Origin: an uncultured Clostridia bacterium | GTDB taxonomy: Bacteria; Bacillota; Clostridia; TANB77; CAG-508 | Direction of reading: 5' to 3' | Length of the DNA: 6,208 bases | NCBI GenBank assembly: GCA_948946035.1 | Contig: CARBKU010000078.1 | Location: 1 to 6,208, forward strand | Position numbers and translations under genes: made by a program | Notes under the pieces: generated by a model | Databases searched by the model: none | What the model saw: the letters and a program-made list of their open reading frames with translations, nothing else | Told to the model about the DNA's origin: nothing | Shown here: positions 1 through 5,331 of the stretch, in pieces | Numbering within the stretch: position 1 is the first letter of the stretch | Layout of the letters: the number at the start of each line of letters is the position of its first letter

Positions 1-34
1 GAAGAAAAAAATTCGAAAAATTATAGATTTCATA

Positions 35-63
35 TTGACAAAAGGAAAATAAAACATTATAAT
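35..63 (+). promoter_or_regulatory. consensus sigma-A promoter
   Basis: TTGACA at 35-40 and TATAAT at 58-63 are separated by exactly 17 bases, a perfect match to the vegetative consensus. It lies about 65 bases upstream of the RNase H-like gene start, with an AAGGAG ribosome site at 118-123, so it should drive that gene. Confidence 0.8.
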
Positions 64-133
64 CAAACAAAAGTTTGCAACATGAAAAGCGAAAATTTTT
101 ATAAGAATTACATATATAAGGAGTGTGATGATA

Positions 134-683
134 ATGGAACAAGAAAAAGCATATGAGATTTTTACAGATGAAAGTTTTGATGATGAAACAAAAATAGGAA
201 CATATGCTATTGTTATCATACAAGAGAAAAAAGTAATAAAATCAATTGCTAAAAAATGTAATATACAGTTAGAAAGCTCAACGGAATGTGAAGTATTTGC
301 TATTTTTAGAGCTATTAATATAATAGAAGGAAGTTTATTAAAAAAGAAAACAGCTCAAAAGTTTTGGCTAAGAACAGATTGCTCATAAATATTCTTATTC
401 TGCTTTCCAAAAACTTAAACAGACTAGTTATAAAAAAGATATTATATTAATAGAGAAAGAGTCGTTTTTAGAATTATTACAAAAATTTAATTCGAGACAA
501 TGTAAAGTGATTATATATTTATTTAAGATTTGTAATGAAGATAAATTTATATTAAAAACACAAATGGATATAGCAAGGTCATTAGAAATATCAATATCTT
601 ACATTAATAAAATATTCCAAGAAATTATAAAATTAAATGTTTTAACAAAAATAAAGAATGGAAAATATAGTTTAATAATTTAG
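134..683 (+). pseudogene. frameshifted RNase H-like / winged-helix protein
   Basis: The first frame (start ATG 134, or ATG 128; AAGGAG at 118-123) runs to a TAA at 386-388. It shows an RNase H-fold N-terminus: FTDES, then STECEVFAIFRAI, then LRTDC, so the three acidic positions D, E and D typical of RNase HI are present in order and spacing. A second frame, open from 372 to the TAG at 681-683, continues with SAFQKLKQ and then a winged-helix segment (MDIARSLEISISYINKIF, then a basic NGKYSLII tail) reminiscent of RepL-type plasmid replication proteins. The second frame has no usable early start codon, so the two parts were probably one protein broken by a single-base shift near 380-388. Function unknown; the fourth RNase H aspartate is not visible. 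Confidence 0.6.
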
Positions 684-705
684 AATAAAGGGAAATAAAA
701 CGGAA

Positions 706-734
706 TTGAATATGTCAAAATCTCATCATATAAT
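706..734 (+). promoter_or_regulatory. sigma-A type promoter
   Basis: TTGAAT at 706-711 and TATAAT at 729-734 have a 17-base spacer. It sits about 50 bases upstream of the small acidic protein gene, giving a short leader that contains the ribosome site AGGTGAG. Confidence 0.6.
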
Positions 735-787
735 GTACTAAAAGTTTTAAATGAAACATAGTATTGAAAAGAAGGTAGGTGAGAATT

Positions 788-970
788 TTGAGAAAGAGTT
801 TGAATATTACATTTATTAATCCTAATACAGAAGAACAAATAGTACAAGCTATGGCAGGAGTGTTAGCATATAATTTAGCTGAGAATGATGAAAATATAAA
901 ATTCAATTACAACAATTCAAATATTTATCAAAATTCTCACGAAGAAATAGAAGATGAATTAGAATTGTAA
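788..970 (+). CDS. small acidic protein of mobile-element type (NPNTEEQ motif)
   Basis: This is a 60-residue product, from TTG 788 with AGGTGAG at 777-783; an in-frame GTG at 779 would add three residues but leaves too little room for a ribosome site. The N-terminal half reads SLNITFINPNTEEQIVQ and then a short helix (AMAGVLAYNLAEN). The C-terminus is rich in Asn, Glu and Asp and ends EEIEDELEL. The INPNTEE opening resembles a family of very small proteins I associate with clostridial mobile elements carrying serine recombinases; that link is from memory and unverified. No enzymatic motif, signal peptide or membrane segment is visible. It has its own promoter and is followed by a decayed gene with a similar AGGTAGGTG ribosome site. 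Function unknown. Confidence 0.6.
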   Translation: MRKSLNITFINPNTEEQIVQAMAGVLAYNLAENDENIKFNYNNSNIYQNSHEEIEDELEL

Positions 971-1035
971 AAAATTAGTAAAATCAATTGAATAAAAATG
1001 ACAAATATTATAAGATTTATGAAAAGGTAGGTGCA

Positions 1036-1308
1036 ATGGCTATGGAAATAAAAGATACGAAAAATAATTTTGAATTAATAGTAGCAAGTGCTTTAAGATA
1101 TGGACTTATATAACAAGTGTTATACCAGAATTTATTATAGAAAATATGGACATACTTTCAGATAAGATAAAAAAGTCAATGCTTGAAGATATAAAAGATC
1201 AAGAGAGATGGCGGATATGGAGATGACTGTGACAAGAAAAATTGGATGGATTTATTGGCAGAATTAGAAAAATATAATATTCATTATATGGATGTATTTC
1301 TCAAATGA
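1036..1308 (+). pseudogene. decayed conserved hypothetical protein (YGDDCDKKNW motif)
   Basis: Three consecutive frames add up to one protein of about 95 residues. Frame one (ATG 1036, ribosome site AGGTAGGTG at 1026-1033) gives FELIVASALRYGL and stops at 1111-1113. Frame two resumes at 1104 with TYITSVIPEFIIENMDILSD and stops at 1224-1226. Frame three resumes near 1207 with GGYGDDCDKKNWMDLLAEL and ends at TGA 1306-1308. I associate the pattern ALRYALGRRTYI...YGDDCD with a small hypothetical family of Firmicute mobile elements; the missing GRR at the first break suggests a deletion of about 10 bases. The last codon coincides with the end of the IS21-like insertion, so the original C-terminus may also have been cut. 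Function unknown. Confidence 0.65.
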
Positions 1309-1531
1309 AAAATGGACCATTTTGTACCAATATTATAATTGAAATTTGGACCAGTTAGTTACATAACCACGTGTTTGATTGTATTAAAATTTAGTATAAG
1401 TGTCAATACTAAAATGCATTGATAAATCAAGTATTGACACTTATACTAAATTTTAATTCTTATCAATTAAGAGGTTATATATTGAATTTATGTTACTCTA
1501 AAGTCTTAATTATAAAGTGGTCCATTTTTCA
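1306..1531. mobile_element. IS21-like non-autonomous insertion (MITE), 226 bp
   Basis: TGAAAAATGGACCA at 1306-1319 is matched as a perfect 14-base inverted repeat by TGGTCCATTTTTCA at 1518-1531. A second copy of the left end in direct orientation, TGAAATTTGGACCA, lies at 1340-1353 (12 of 14 identical). Multiple internal copies of the terminal motif and TG...CA ends are characteristic of IS21-family termini. There is no transposase, so mobilisation would need one supplied in trans. No target duplication is visible: the left flank ends CTCAAA and the right begins CTCGTT. The left side abuts a decayed gene and the right side a PIN gene lacking its front, so insertion was accompanied or followed by deletion. 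Confidence 0.65.
1383..1457. repeat. perfect 28-bp inverted repeat with 19-base loop
   Basis: Bases 1383-1410 are the exact reverse complement of 1430-1457; each arm contains AGTATAAGTGTCAATACT or its complement. The loop 1411-1429 itself holds the palindrome AATGCATT. It lies in the middle of the mini insertion sequence, so it is either part of that element or a second insertion nested within it. As RNA it would form a very stable hairpin, but no clean T-run follows, so a terminator role is not supported. Confidence 0.85.
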
Positions 1532-1691
1532 CTCGTTAAATACAATGGATGCTTACCATATAGCATATGCAGAAAGTAAAGAAGTGGATTATTTTATAAC
1601 AGTCGATAAGCAATTAATAAATGCTTCAAAAAAAGTAAATTTAAAAATTAAAGTTATAAATCCAATAGAATTTATTATGGAGGTGATGTAA
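1532..1691 (+). pseudogene. C-terminal remnant of a PIN-domain (VapC-like) toxin
   Basis: The frame reads NTMDAYHIAYAE, then VDYFITVDKQL, then VINPIEFIMEV and stops at 1689-1691. This is the typical C-terminal half of a PIN domain, with the last two metal-binding aspartates (in MDAYHIA and in TVDKQ). The first aspartate and the middle acidic residue are missing because the front of the gene is replaced by the insertion element. A longer open frame exists from TTG 1419 but its N-terminus is insertion-element sequence, so any product would be a chimera with half an active site. PIN proteins are generally RNA nucleases; this one should be inactive. Confidence 0.75.
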
Positions 1692-1895
1692 ATGGCAGTA
1701 ACAGTTAGAGAACTAGAAAAGATAAGAAGAGATGGTCTTAAAGCACTAAAAGAAAAATTAGGTGTTGAGGGTATGATAAAATTTATACAGATGTACAGTG
1801 ATGGAAAGGGAGACTATACAGAAGAAAGAAGAAAAGTTCTCAAAGATCTAAATAAAGAAGATTTACAAAATTTTTTGAGAGAAGAATTGAATTAA
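1692..1895 (+). CDS. small partner protein of the PIN gene, putative antitoxin
   Basis: A 67-residue protein starting at ATG 1692, directly after the TAA of the PIN remnant, with an excellent ribosome site GGAGGTGAT at 1679-1687 lying inside the last PIN codons. The sequence is helical and charged: LKALKEKLGVEGMIKFIQMY, then GKGDYTEERRKVL, then a C-terminal helix. The pattern 'GLxALxxxLGxxGMIxFxQxYxxGxGDYTxER' matches small proteins I recall encoded beside PIN genes in several phyla, especially cyanobacteria, which suggests an antitoxin role. No DNA-binding motif is obvious. It is intact although its toxin is not, so it is an orphan. Assignment rests on the gene pairing and remembered family pattern. 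Confidence 0.65.
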   Translation: MAVTVRELEKIRRDGLKALKEKLGVEGMIKFIQMYSDGKGDYTEERRKVLKDLNKEDLQNFLREELN

Positions 1896-1899
1896 TCAA

Positions 1900-1994
1900 A
1901 TGTTATCCGCAACCCTATTTGCGGAATATAAATGCATAGGTGAACAGATGTAACTCGCAATTCTACTTGCACAAATAAATGCGTAGATGAACAA
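1900..1994 (+). repeat. two ~48-bp imperfect direct repeats in the recombinase leader region
   Basis: Unit one (1900-1947) and unit two (1948-1994) share ATGTNA, CGCAA, CTA, TTGC, AAATGC, TAG and TGAACA in the same order. Unit one contains a perfect 7-bp hairpin, TCCGCAA at 1906-1912 with TTGCGGA at 1919-1925 and a 6-base loop; unit two keeps a weaker version (GCAA/TTGC). TTGCG of unit one could alternatively pair with CGCAA of unit two. A 17-codon open frame starts at ATG 1900 and ends at TAA 1951-1953 but lacks a good ribosome site. The repeats sit directly before the terminator hairpin, an arrangement that would suit a transcription attenuator; this is inference. Confidence 0.6.
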
Positions 1995-2042
1995 AGTATA
2001 AAAAGCTATTCCTAAATACAGGAGTAGTTTTTTATACTTTTT
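1993..2042 (+). terminator. strong intrinsic terminator or attenuator hairpin upstream of the recombinase
   Basis: Arms 1993-2013 and 2020-2040 pair over 21 positions with two G-U wobbles and a 6-base loop (AAATAC); the core of the left arm is AAAAAGCTATTCCT. A T-rich stretch follows. It closes the toxin-partner transcript and would shield the recombinase from read-through, or would act as a regulated attenuator with the two direct repeats just before it. Confidence 0.75.
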
Positions 2043-2043
2043 A

Positions 2044-2072
2044 TTGCTTTTTTGCAATTGATATGTTAAAAT
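2044..2072 (+). promoter_or_regulatory. sigma-A type promoter for the recombinase
   Basis: TTGCTT at 2044-2049 and TAAAAT at 2067-2072 have a 17-base spacer, beginning right after the terminator hairpin. Transcription would start near 2079, about 45 bases before the recombinase start. No mother-cell sigma-E or sigma-K type promoter could be seen here, so developmental control of the recombinase is not supported by the promoter sequence. Confidence 0.5.
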
Positions 2073-2124
2073 GTAACAGAACGAAAATAAAGTGACGGAA
2101 ATTAAAAATAAATAGAAAGTAGTG

Positions 2125-3711
2125 ATGCCCATGAAAATTGCAGCATATGCAAGAGTATCAACTGAAAAAGAATCACAAGTAGAATCATTTGAAAAACAAA
2201 TAGAGTTTTTTAATGAATTTACGAAAAAGAATAATTATGAATTGTACAAGCTATATGCAGATGAAGGAATATCTGGAAAGCAAATAAAACACAGAAAACA
2301 GTTCCAACAAATGATGCAAGATGCCAAAGCTAAAAAATTTGATAAAGTAGTAGTGAAAGATGTAAGCCGTTTTGCAAGAAATACAGTAGATTTACTTCAA
2401 AGCATAAGAGAATTAAAGTCTTATGGAATTGAAGTGGATTTTTTAAACAATGGCGAGATAATGGAAGGTGGATCTGAATTTATATTAACTATTTTAGGAG
2501 CAATGGCACAACAAGAAAGTGCTAATATGTCTAAAAGGGTCAAATTTGGAAAAGACATTACTGCTAAAAAAGGAAGAGTTCCTAACATTGTTTTTGGATA
2601 TGACAAAATACCAGATGAAAGATATACTTTAAAAATGAATGAAGAAGAAGCAAAAATCGTAAAAGAAATATTTGAAAGCTATGTATATAAAGGAATTGGA
2701 ACAACGAAAATTGCATGGGACTTAAATGATAGAGGAATAAGAACAAAGAAAACAAAATCAAAATGGGTACAAACATCTATTGTAAGAATGCTAAAAAATC
2801 CAATCTATACAGGGCGAGTAACAAATAAAAAATCAGAAGTCACAGACTTTATAACAGGTACTAGAAAAGATTTGCCAAAGGAAGAATGGATTGTTGTTGA
2901 AAGACCAGAAATGAGAATCATATCAGATGAATTATTTAATAGAGCACAAGATATATTATCCCAAAGGTCAAATGAATTTAAACTAAACAATAAAAGAGAA
3001 AAAACAGAATATGTATTTAGTACCCTTATTTATTGCAAACATTGTGGTTATTCATTTAGGAGAATAAGAAGAAAATACACAGAAGATGGCAAAGAATATA
3101 TAAGATGGGTATGTAGTGGAAGAAACTCAATGGGGGTAAATCATTGCCCTAATACTACCGTAATAGATGAAGAAGAACTATTAAATGCTATAAAAGAATA
3201 TTTAAAAAGCATTATTTCAAACAAAAAGAACTTTATGAAAGCTGTAGAAAAAGAATTTGAAAAAATTACTAAATTAAGAGAAAGTAATGAAAGGAGTGAA
3301 GAAAGTTTACTTCAAGAAATTGAAAAAGTAACAGTAAAAAAGCAAAAATACATGGAAATGTTCCAAAACGAAGTTATCAACATACAAGAATTAAAAAAAT
3401 ACACAAATCCATTAAATGAAGATATAGCAAGACTAGAACGAGAGCTAAAACTAATTACATTAGAAATAAAAGAAAAAGATGTATTAGAAAAAGAATTGTC
3501 CAAAACAATAAGTACAGTAGATGATATATTAAATAATCAAACAATTACAAATGCTATGCTAAAAGCAATTATAGATGTAATCGAAGTTGATAGTGATTCA
3601 AATGTAGAAGTAAGATTAAAATTGCTTAATGAAATAGGCTCTACACCAACTGTTATTACTAATTTTAACGACATTAATTCTACCATTACGAAAAGTAACA
3701 TCGGTACATAA
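2125..3711 (+). CDS. large serine recombinase (site-specific integrase/excisionase)
   Basis: An intact large serine recombinase of about 529 residues. The resolvase-type catalytic domain occupies roughly residues 3-150: AAYARVSTEKE carries the nucleophile Ser12, DEGISG follows, and VVVKDVSRFARN supplies the conserved arginines. The recombinase domain is about 160-270, with NPIYTGRV. A zinc ribbon follows with Cys304, Cys307, Cys330 and Cys341 (YCKHCGYSF; WVCSG; HCP), then a Glu/Lys-rich coiled coil at about 365-480. Such enzymes cut both DNA strands in attP and attB and rotate them; excision usually needs a partner directionality factor, which is not recognised here. The start is uncertain: GTG 2122, ATG 2125 or ATG 2131; AGAAAG at 2114-2119 favours 2125. 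The 3' end reaches the spoIIID junction and the stop codon lies in spoIIID sequence. It is the best preserved gene of the element. Confidence 0.95.
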   Translation: MPMKIAAYARVSTEKESQVESFEKQIEFFNEFTKKNNYELYKLYADEGISGKQIKHRKQFQQMMQDAKAKKFDKVVVKDVSRFARNTVDLLQSIRELKSYGIEVDFLNNGEIMEGGSEFILTILGAMAQQESANMSKRVKFGKDITAKKGRVPNIVFGYDKIPDERYTLKMNEEEAKIVKEIFESYVYKGIGTTKIAWDLNDRGIRTKKTKSKWVQTSIVRMLKNPIYTGRVTNKKSEVTDFITGTRKDLPKEEWIVVERPEMRIISDELFNRAQDILSQRSNEFKLNNKREKTEYVFSTLIYCKHCGYSFRRIRRKYTEDGKEYIRWVCSGRNSMGVNHCPNTTVIDEEELLNAIKEYLKSIISNKKNFMKAVEKEFEKITKLRESNERSEESLLQEIEKVTVKKQKYMEMFQNEVINIQELKKYTNPLNEDIARLERELKLITLEIKEKDVLEKELSKTISTVDDILNNQTITNAMLKAIIDVIEVDSDSNVEVRLKLLNEIGSTPTVITNFNDINSTITKSNIGT

Positions 3712-3712
3712 A
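3688..3712 (+). other. probable right attachment junction (attR) between element and spoIIID
   Basis: Upstream of 3704 the sequence encodes the end of the recombinase; from GTA 3704 it encodes spoIIID (V-H-K-D). In intact SpoIIID proteins these residues are preceded by S-K-S-T. The window instead has ACGAAAAGTAACATCG before the GTA, which contains AAAAGTA (possible K-S) but at a distance 4 bases too long for a continuous frame. The crossover therefore lies somewhere in this stretch. The exact core dinucleotide cannot be fixed without the left junction. Confidence 0.6.
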
Positions 3713-3856
3713 GATGTTTCTGAGAGGTTAAAGAAGATAAATCCAAGTTTAGCAAAAGAGGTAAGAAAAATACTAGACGAAAATAAAGCAGAAAGACATA
3801 TAAGAGGAGGAATGGCAACAAAAATGAAATATAGTAAACAAGTGGATAAAAATTAA
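3704..3856 (+). pseudogene. spoIIID: spoIIID 3' part (C-terminal half of SpoIIID), gene interrupted by the element
   Basis: The frame reads VHKDVSERLKKINPSLAKEV, then RKILDENKAERHIRGG, then MATKMKYSK, and stops at TAA 3854-3856. It aligns closely with the C-terminal half of B. subtilis SpoIIID as I recall it (VHKDLTERLPEINPDLANEV, RHLRGGEATKLKYK), beginning at about residue 37 of that ~93-residue protein, within the recognition helix of the helix-turn-helix. SpoIIID is the mother-cell DNA-binding regulator that acts with sigma-E and prepares sigma-K activity. No start codon or ribosome site precedes the fragment, and the N-terminal half is absent from the window, so it cannot be functional in this arrangement. 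It may be rejoined by excision of the element or may be permanently broken. The neighbouring yabG and veg confirm a sporulation locus. Confidence 0.85.
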
Positions 3857-3870
3857 TAAAATCAATATGT

Positions 3871-3899
3871 CACCAAAATCCAAAAAACGACATAAAATA
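3871..3899 (+). promoter_or_regulatory. sigma-K type promoter of yabG
   Basis: CACC at 3871-3874 and CATAAAATA at 3891-3899 with a 16-base spacer match the sigma-K consensus mACm-N16/17-CATAnnnTA. The start point would be near 3906, about 20 bases before the yabG ATG and overlapping little but the ribosome site. yabG is a late mother-cell gene transcribed by sigma-K in B. subtilis, so position and type agree. Confidence 0.7.
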
Positions 3900-3925
3900 T
3901 AATAGCCAAGTGGTGAGGTGATATA

Positions 3926-4771
3926 ATGAAAAAAGTAAATAAAGGCGACATAGTAGGAAGAAAATCATATGGAAAAGATATTATATTTTCAGTTAAAAAT
4001 ATAATAAAAACAGAAAAAGGGCAAATAGCAATATTGAGAGGAATAACAAAAAGAGTAGAAGCAGATTGCAAAATAGAAGACTTAGAATTAATAGAAAAAG
4101 AAAAAATAAAAAAAGTAAAAAAAGAAATAGATAATAATATAAAAAAAAGGATACAACAAAGCAAAGCAAAAGTTGACAATAATTATACAATAGGAGTATT
4201 GACAAAAAATAATAGAAGTAAAGAAAAGATAATAACAGGAAGAATATTACATTTAGATGGAGACAAAAAATATAGCGAAAAGTCATATAGATATTATAAA
4301 AAATTAGGGCTAAATGCAGTAGTAAAAAATATTCCAGAATATAAACAACCTAAAGTAGTATATAATTTATTAGAAATATATAATCCAGACATATTAGTAA
4401 TAACAGGTCATGATGGAATGATAAAAAGAGGAAGAGACTATAATGACATATACAATTATAGAAACTCTAGACATTTTATCAATACAGTAAAAGAAGCAAG
4501 AAGATATGATAAAAATCACAAAAAAAATCTAGTAATATTTGCAGGAGCTTGTCAAAGTTATTTTGAAGCAATCATATCAGCTGGAGCAAATTTTGCTTCA
4601 TCACCAGCAAGAATTTTAATTGACTTTCTAGACCCGCTAATTGTAGCAGAAAAAGTTGCATTCACAGAAAAATATAAATATATAACAATAGAAGATATAG
4701 CAAGAGAACTAAGAGATGGTAAAAGAGGTGTTAGTGGAATAGGTGCAAATGGTAAGATGACAAGAGAATAA
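3926..4771 (+). CDS. yabG: sporulation-specific cysteine protease YabG
   Basis: A 281-residue YabG, close to the usual ~290. The N-terminal region (about 1-55) is a small beta-rich domain (GDIVGRKSYGKDIIF; CKIEDLELI), followed by a Lys-rich linker (about 57-85) and the protease domain. The likely catalytic pair is His162 in VITGHDGM and Cys209 in FAGACQSYF, within the family-typical ASSPARILIDFLDPL context and the C-terminal SGIGANGKM. YabG acts in the mother cell on spore coat and cortex-associated proteins: in B. subtilis it trims coat proteins such as SpoIVA and SafA, and in Clostridioides difficile it processes germination factors. The ribosome site GAGGTGAT (3915-3922) fixes the start. 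It lies 69 bases after the spoIIID fragment, under a sigma-K promoter of its own. No clear terminator follows in 4772-4880. Confidence 0.95.
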   Translation: MKKVNKGDIVGRKSYGKDIIFSVKNIIKTEKGQIAILRGITKRVEADCKIEDLELIEKEKIKKVKKEIDNNIKKRIQQSKAKVDNNYTIGVLTKNNRSKEKIITGRILHLDGDKKYSEKSYRYYKKLGLNAVVKNIPEYKQPKVVYNLLEIYNPDILVITGHDGMIKRGRDYNDIYNYRNSRHFINTVKEARRYDKNHKKNLVIFAGACQSYFEAIISAGANFASSPARILIDFLDPLIVAEKVAFTEKYKYITIEDIARELRDGKRGVSGIGANGKMTRE

Positions 4772-4884
4772 AAAACGTAATATTCCTGTAATATAATTGT
4801 AACTTAAATGTAAAAGAAACGAAAAAATGCCACAAATACTATAAAAATAGAGGGTTACATCAATCCGATAATAAACAACATTTT

Positions 4885-4913
4885 TTGACTTTTGGGGTTT
4901 AAAATGCTATAAT
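4885..4913 (+). promoter_or_regulatory. strong vegetative sigma-A promoter of veg
   Basis: TTGACT at 4885-4890, a 17-base spacer, and TATAAT at 4908-4913 preceded by TG at 4905-4906 (extended -10). Transcription should begin near 4920, about 23 bases before the veg start. The veg promoter of B. subtilis is one of the strongest known vegetative promoters, and this one is similarly near-consensus. Confidence 0.85.
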
Positions 4914-4942
4914 CAAGCTATCTTAAGGGAGTAGGTGATAGC

Positions 4943-5239
4943 ATGATTTGTAGAACAGATATTGCAAATTTAAAAACAGACATCTTAGAGAAAGTAGGTC
5001 AAAAGATAATAGTAAAAGGATCCTTAGGAAGAAGTAAGGTCTTTGAAAAAGAAGCTACCATAGAAAAAGCATATCCAAATATTTTTGTAGTTAAATATGA
5101 GGAAAATGATAGAAATGTAACATATAGTTATACAGATGTTTTAACAAGAACAGTACAAGTAGAAGTATTTGATGGAGATTCTTATAGCCCATTAATACCA
5201 CCACAAATAGAAATTAAGAAAAGAAAAACATCACTATAA
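4943..5239 (+). CDS. veg: Veg family protein
   Basis: A 98-residue protein matching the Veg family: a short N-terminal helix (DIANLKTDILEKVGQKI), a G-R-x-K stretch (GSLGRSKVFEKEATI) and the family hallmark YPNIFVVKY followed by VTYSYTDVLTRTVQV. B. subtilis Veg is 86 residues; this one has a longer, Pro- and Lys-rich tail (SPLIPPQIEIKKRKTSL). In B. subtilis Veg is abundant in vegetative cells and promotes biofilm matrix gene expression by opposing SinR; its role in clostridia is not settled. The ribosome site AGGTGAT (4933-4939) sits correctly before ATG 4943. The yabG-veg order is the same as in B. subtilis. It is followed by its own terminator. Confidence 0.92.
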   Translation: MICRTDIANLKTDILEKVGQKIIVKGSLGRSKVFEKEATIEKAYPNIFVVKYEENDRNVTYSYTDVLTRTVQVEVFDGDSYSPLIPPQIEIKKRKTSL

Positions 5240-5254
5240 AAGAAAAATAAACAT

Positions 5255-5302
5255 GCTACTCAAATTGTAGATTTATATTTACTATTATTTGAGTAGCTTT
5301 TT
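5255..5302 (+). terminator. intrinsic terminator after veg
   Basis: GCTACTCAAAT at 5255-5265 pairs perfectly with ATTTGAGTAGC at 5287-5297, followed by TTTTT at 5298-5302. The loop can form an inner stem (GTAGAT with ATTTAC, one wobble). It begins 15 bases after the veg stop codon. Confidence 0.88.
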
Positions 5303-5331
5303 ATATTACATGTGATAAAAAGGAGATTGAA

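Larger units (their letters stand above)
1..3703 (+). mobile_element. right-hand part of an integrated element inserted in spoIIID (skin-like), left end outside window
   Basis: This span runs from the window edge to the point where the spoIIID coding frame resumes. It carries a large serine recombinase at its right edge, small element-type genes, a toxin remnant and a mini insertion sequence, none of them normal neighbours of spoIIID or yabG. The recombinase stop codon overlaps the first codons of the spoIIID remnant, as expected for an integrase gene lying next to its attachment site. All genes read rightward, in the same direction as spoIIID. The left attachment site and the N-terminal half of spoIIID are not visible, so total length is unknown. 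Inferred from gene content plus the broken target gene. Confidence 0.75.

Noticed and set aside
1..168. Frame 1 is open from the window edge to a TGA at 166-168 and could be the end of an upstream gene
   Set aside because: It has low-complexity AT-rich codons with no recognisable protein pattern, and it overlaps a perfect promoter and the start of the next gene.
372..390. Programmed +1 frameshift joining the RNase H-like and winged-helix parts
   Set aside because: The site TCA TAA lacks the slippery codon and upstream Shine-Dalgarno typical of prfB-type +1 shifting, and neighbouring genes are decayed, so a mutation is simpler.
1419..1691. A 90-residue open frame from TTG 1419
   Set aside because: Its first third is insertion-element sequence; only the part after 1532 matches a PIN domain, so it is a chimera rather than a gene.
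1938..1998. GTGAACAGAT and ATGAACAAAG in the two leader repeats resemble the SpoIIID box WWRRACARNY (9 of 10 each)
   Set aside because: The motif is short and degenerate, matches are expected by chance in AT-rich DNA, and no sigma-E promoter is seen beside them. Worth recalling only if SpoIIID control of the recombinase is shown.
1986..2002. A four-codon frame ATG AAC AAA GTA TAA just before the terminator as a leader peptide
   Set aside because: It has no ribosome site and is too short to judge; likely chance.
4772..4884. Possible terminator or regulatory RNA between yabG and veg
   Set aside because: Only a weak ATATT/AATAT stem without a T-run and a distant TGTAAC/GTTACA pair are visible; neither supports a structured element.
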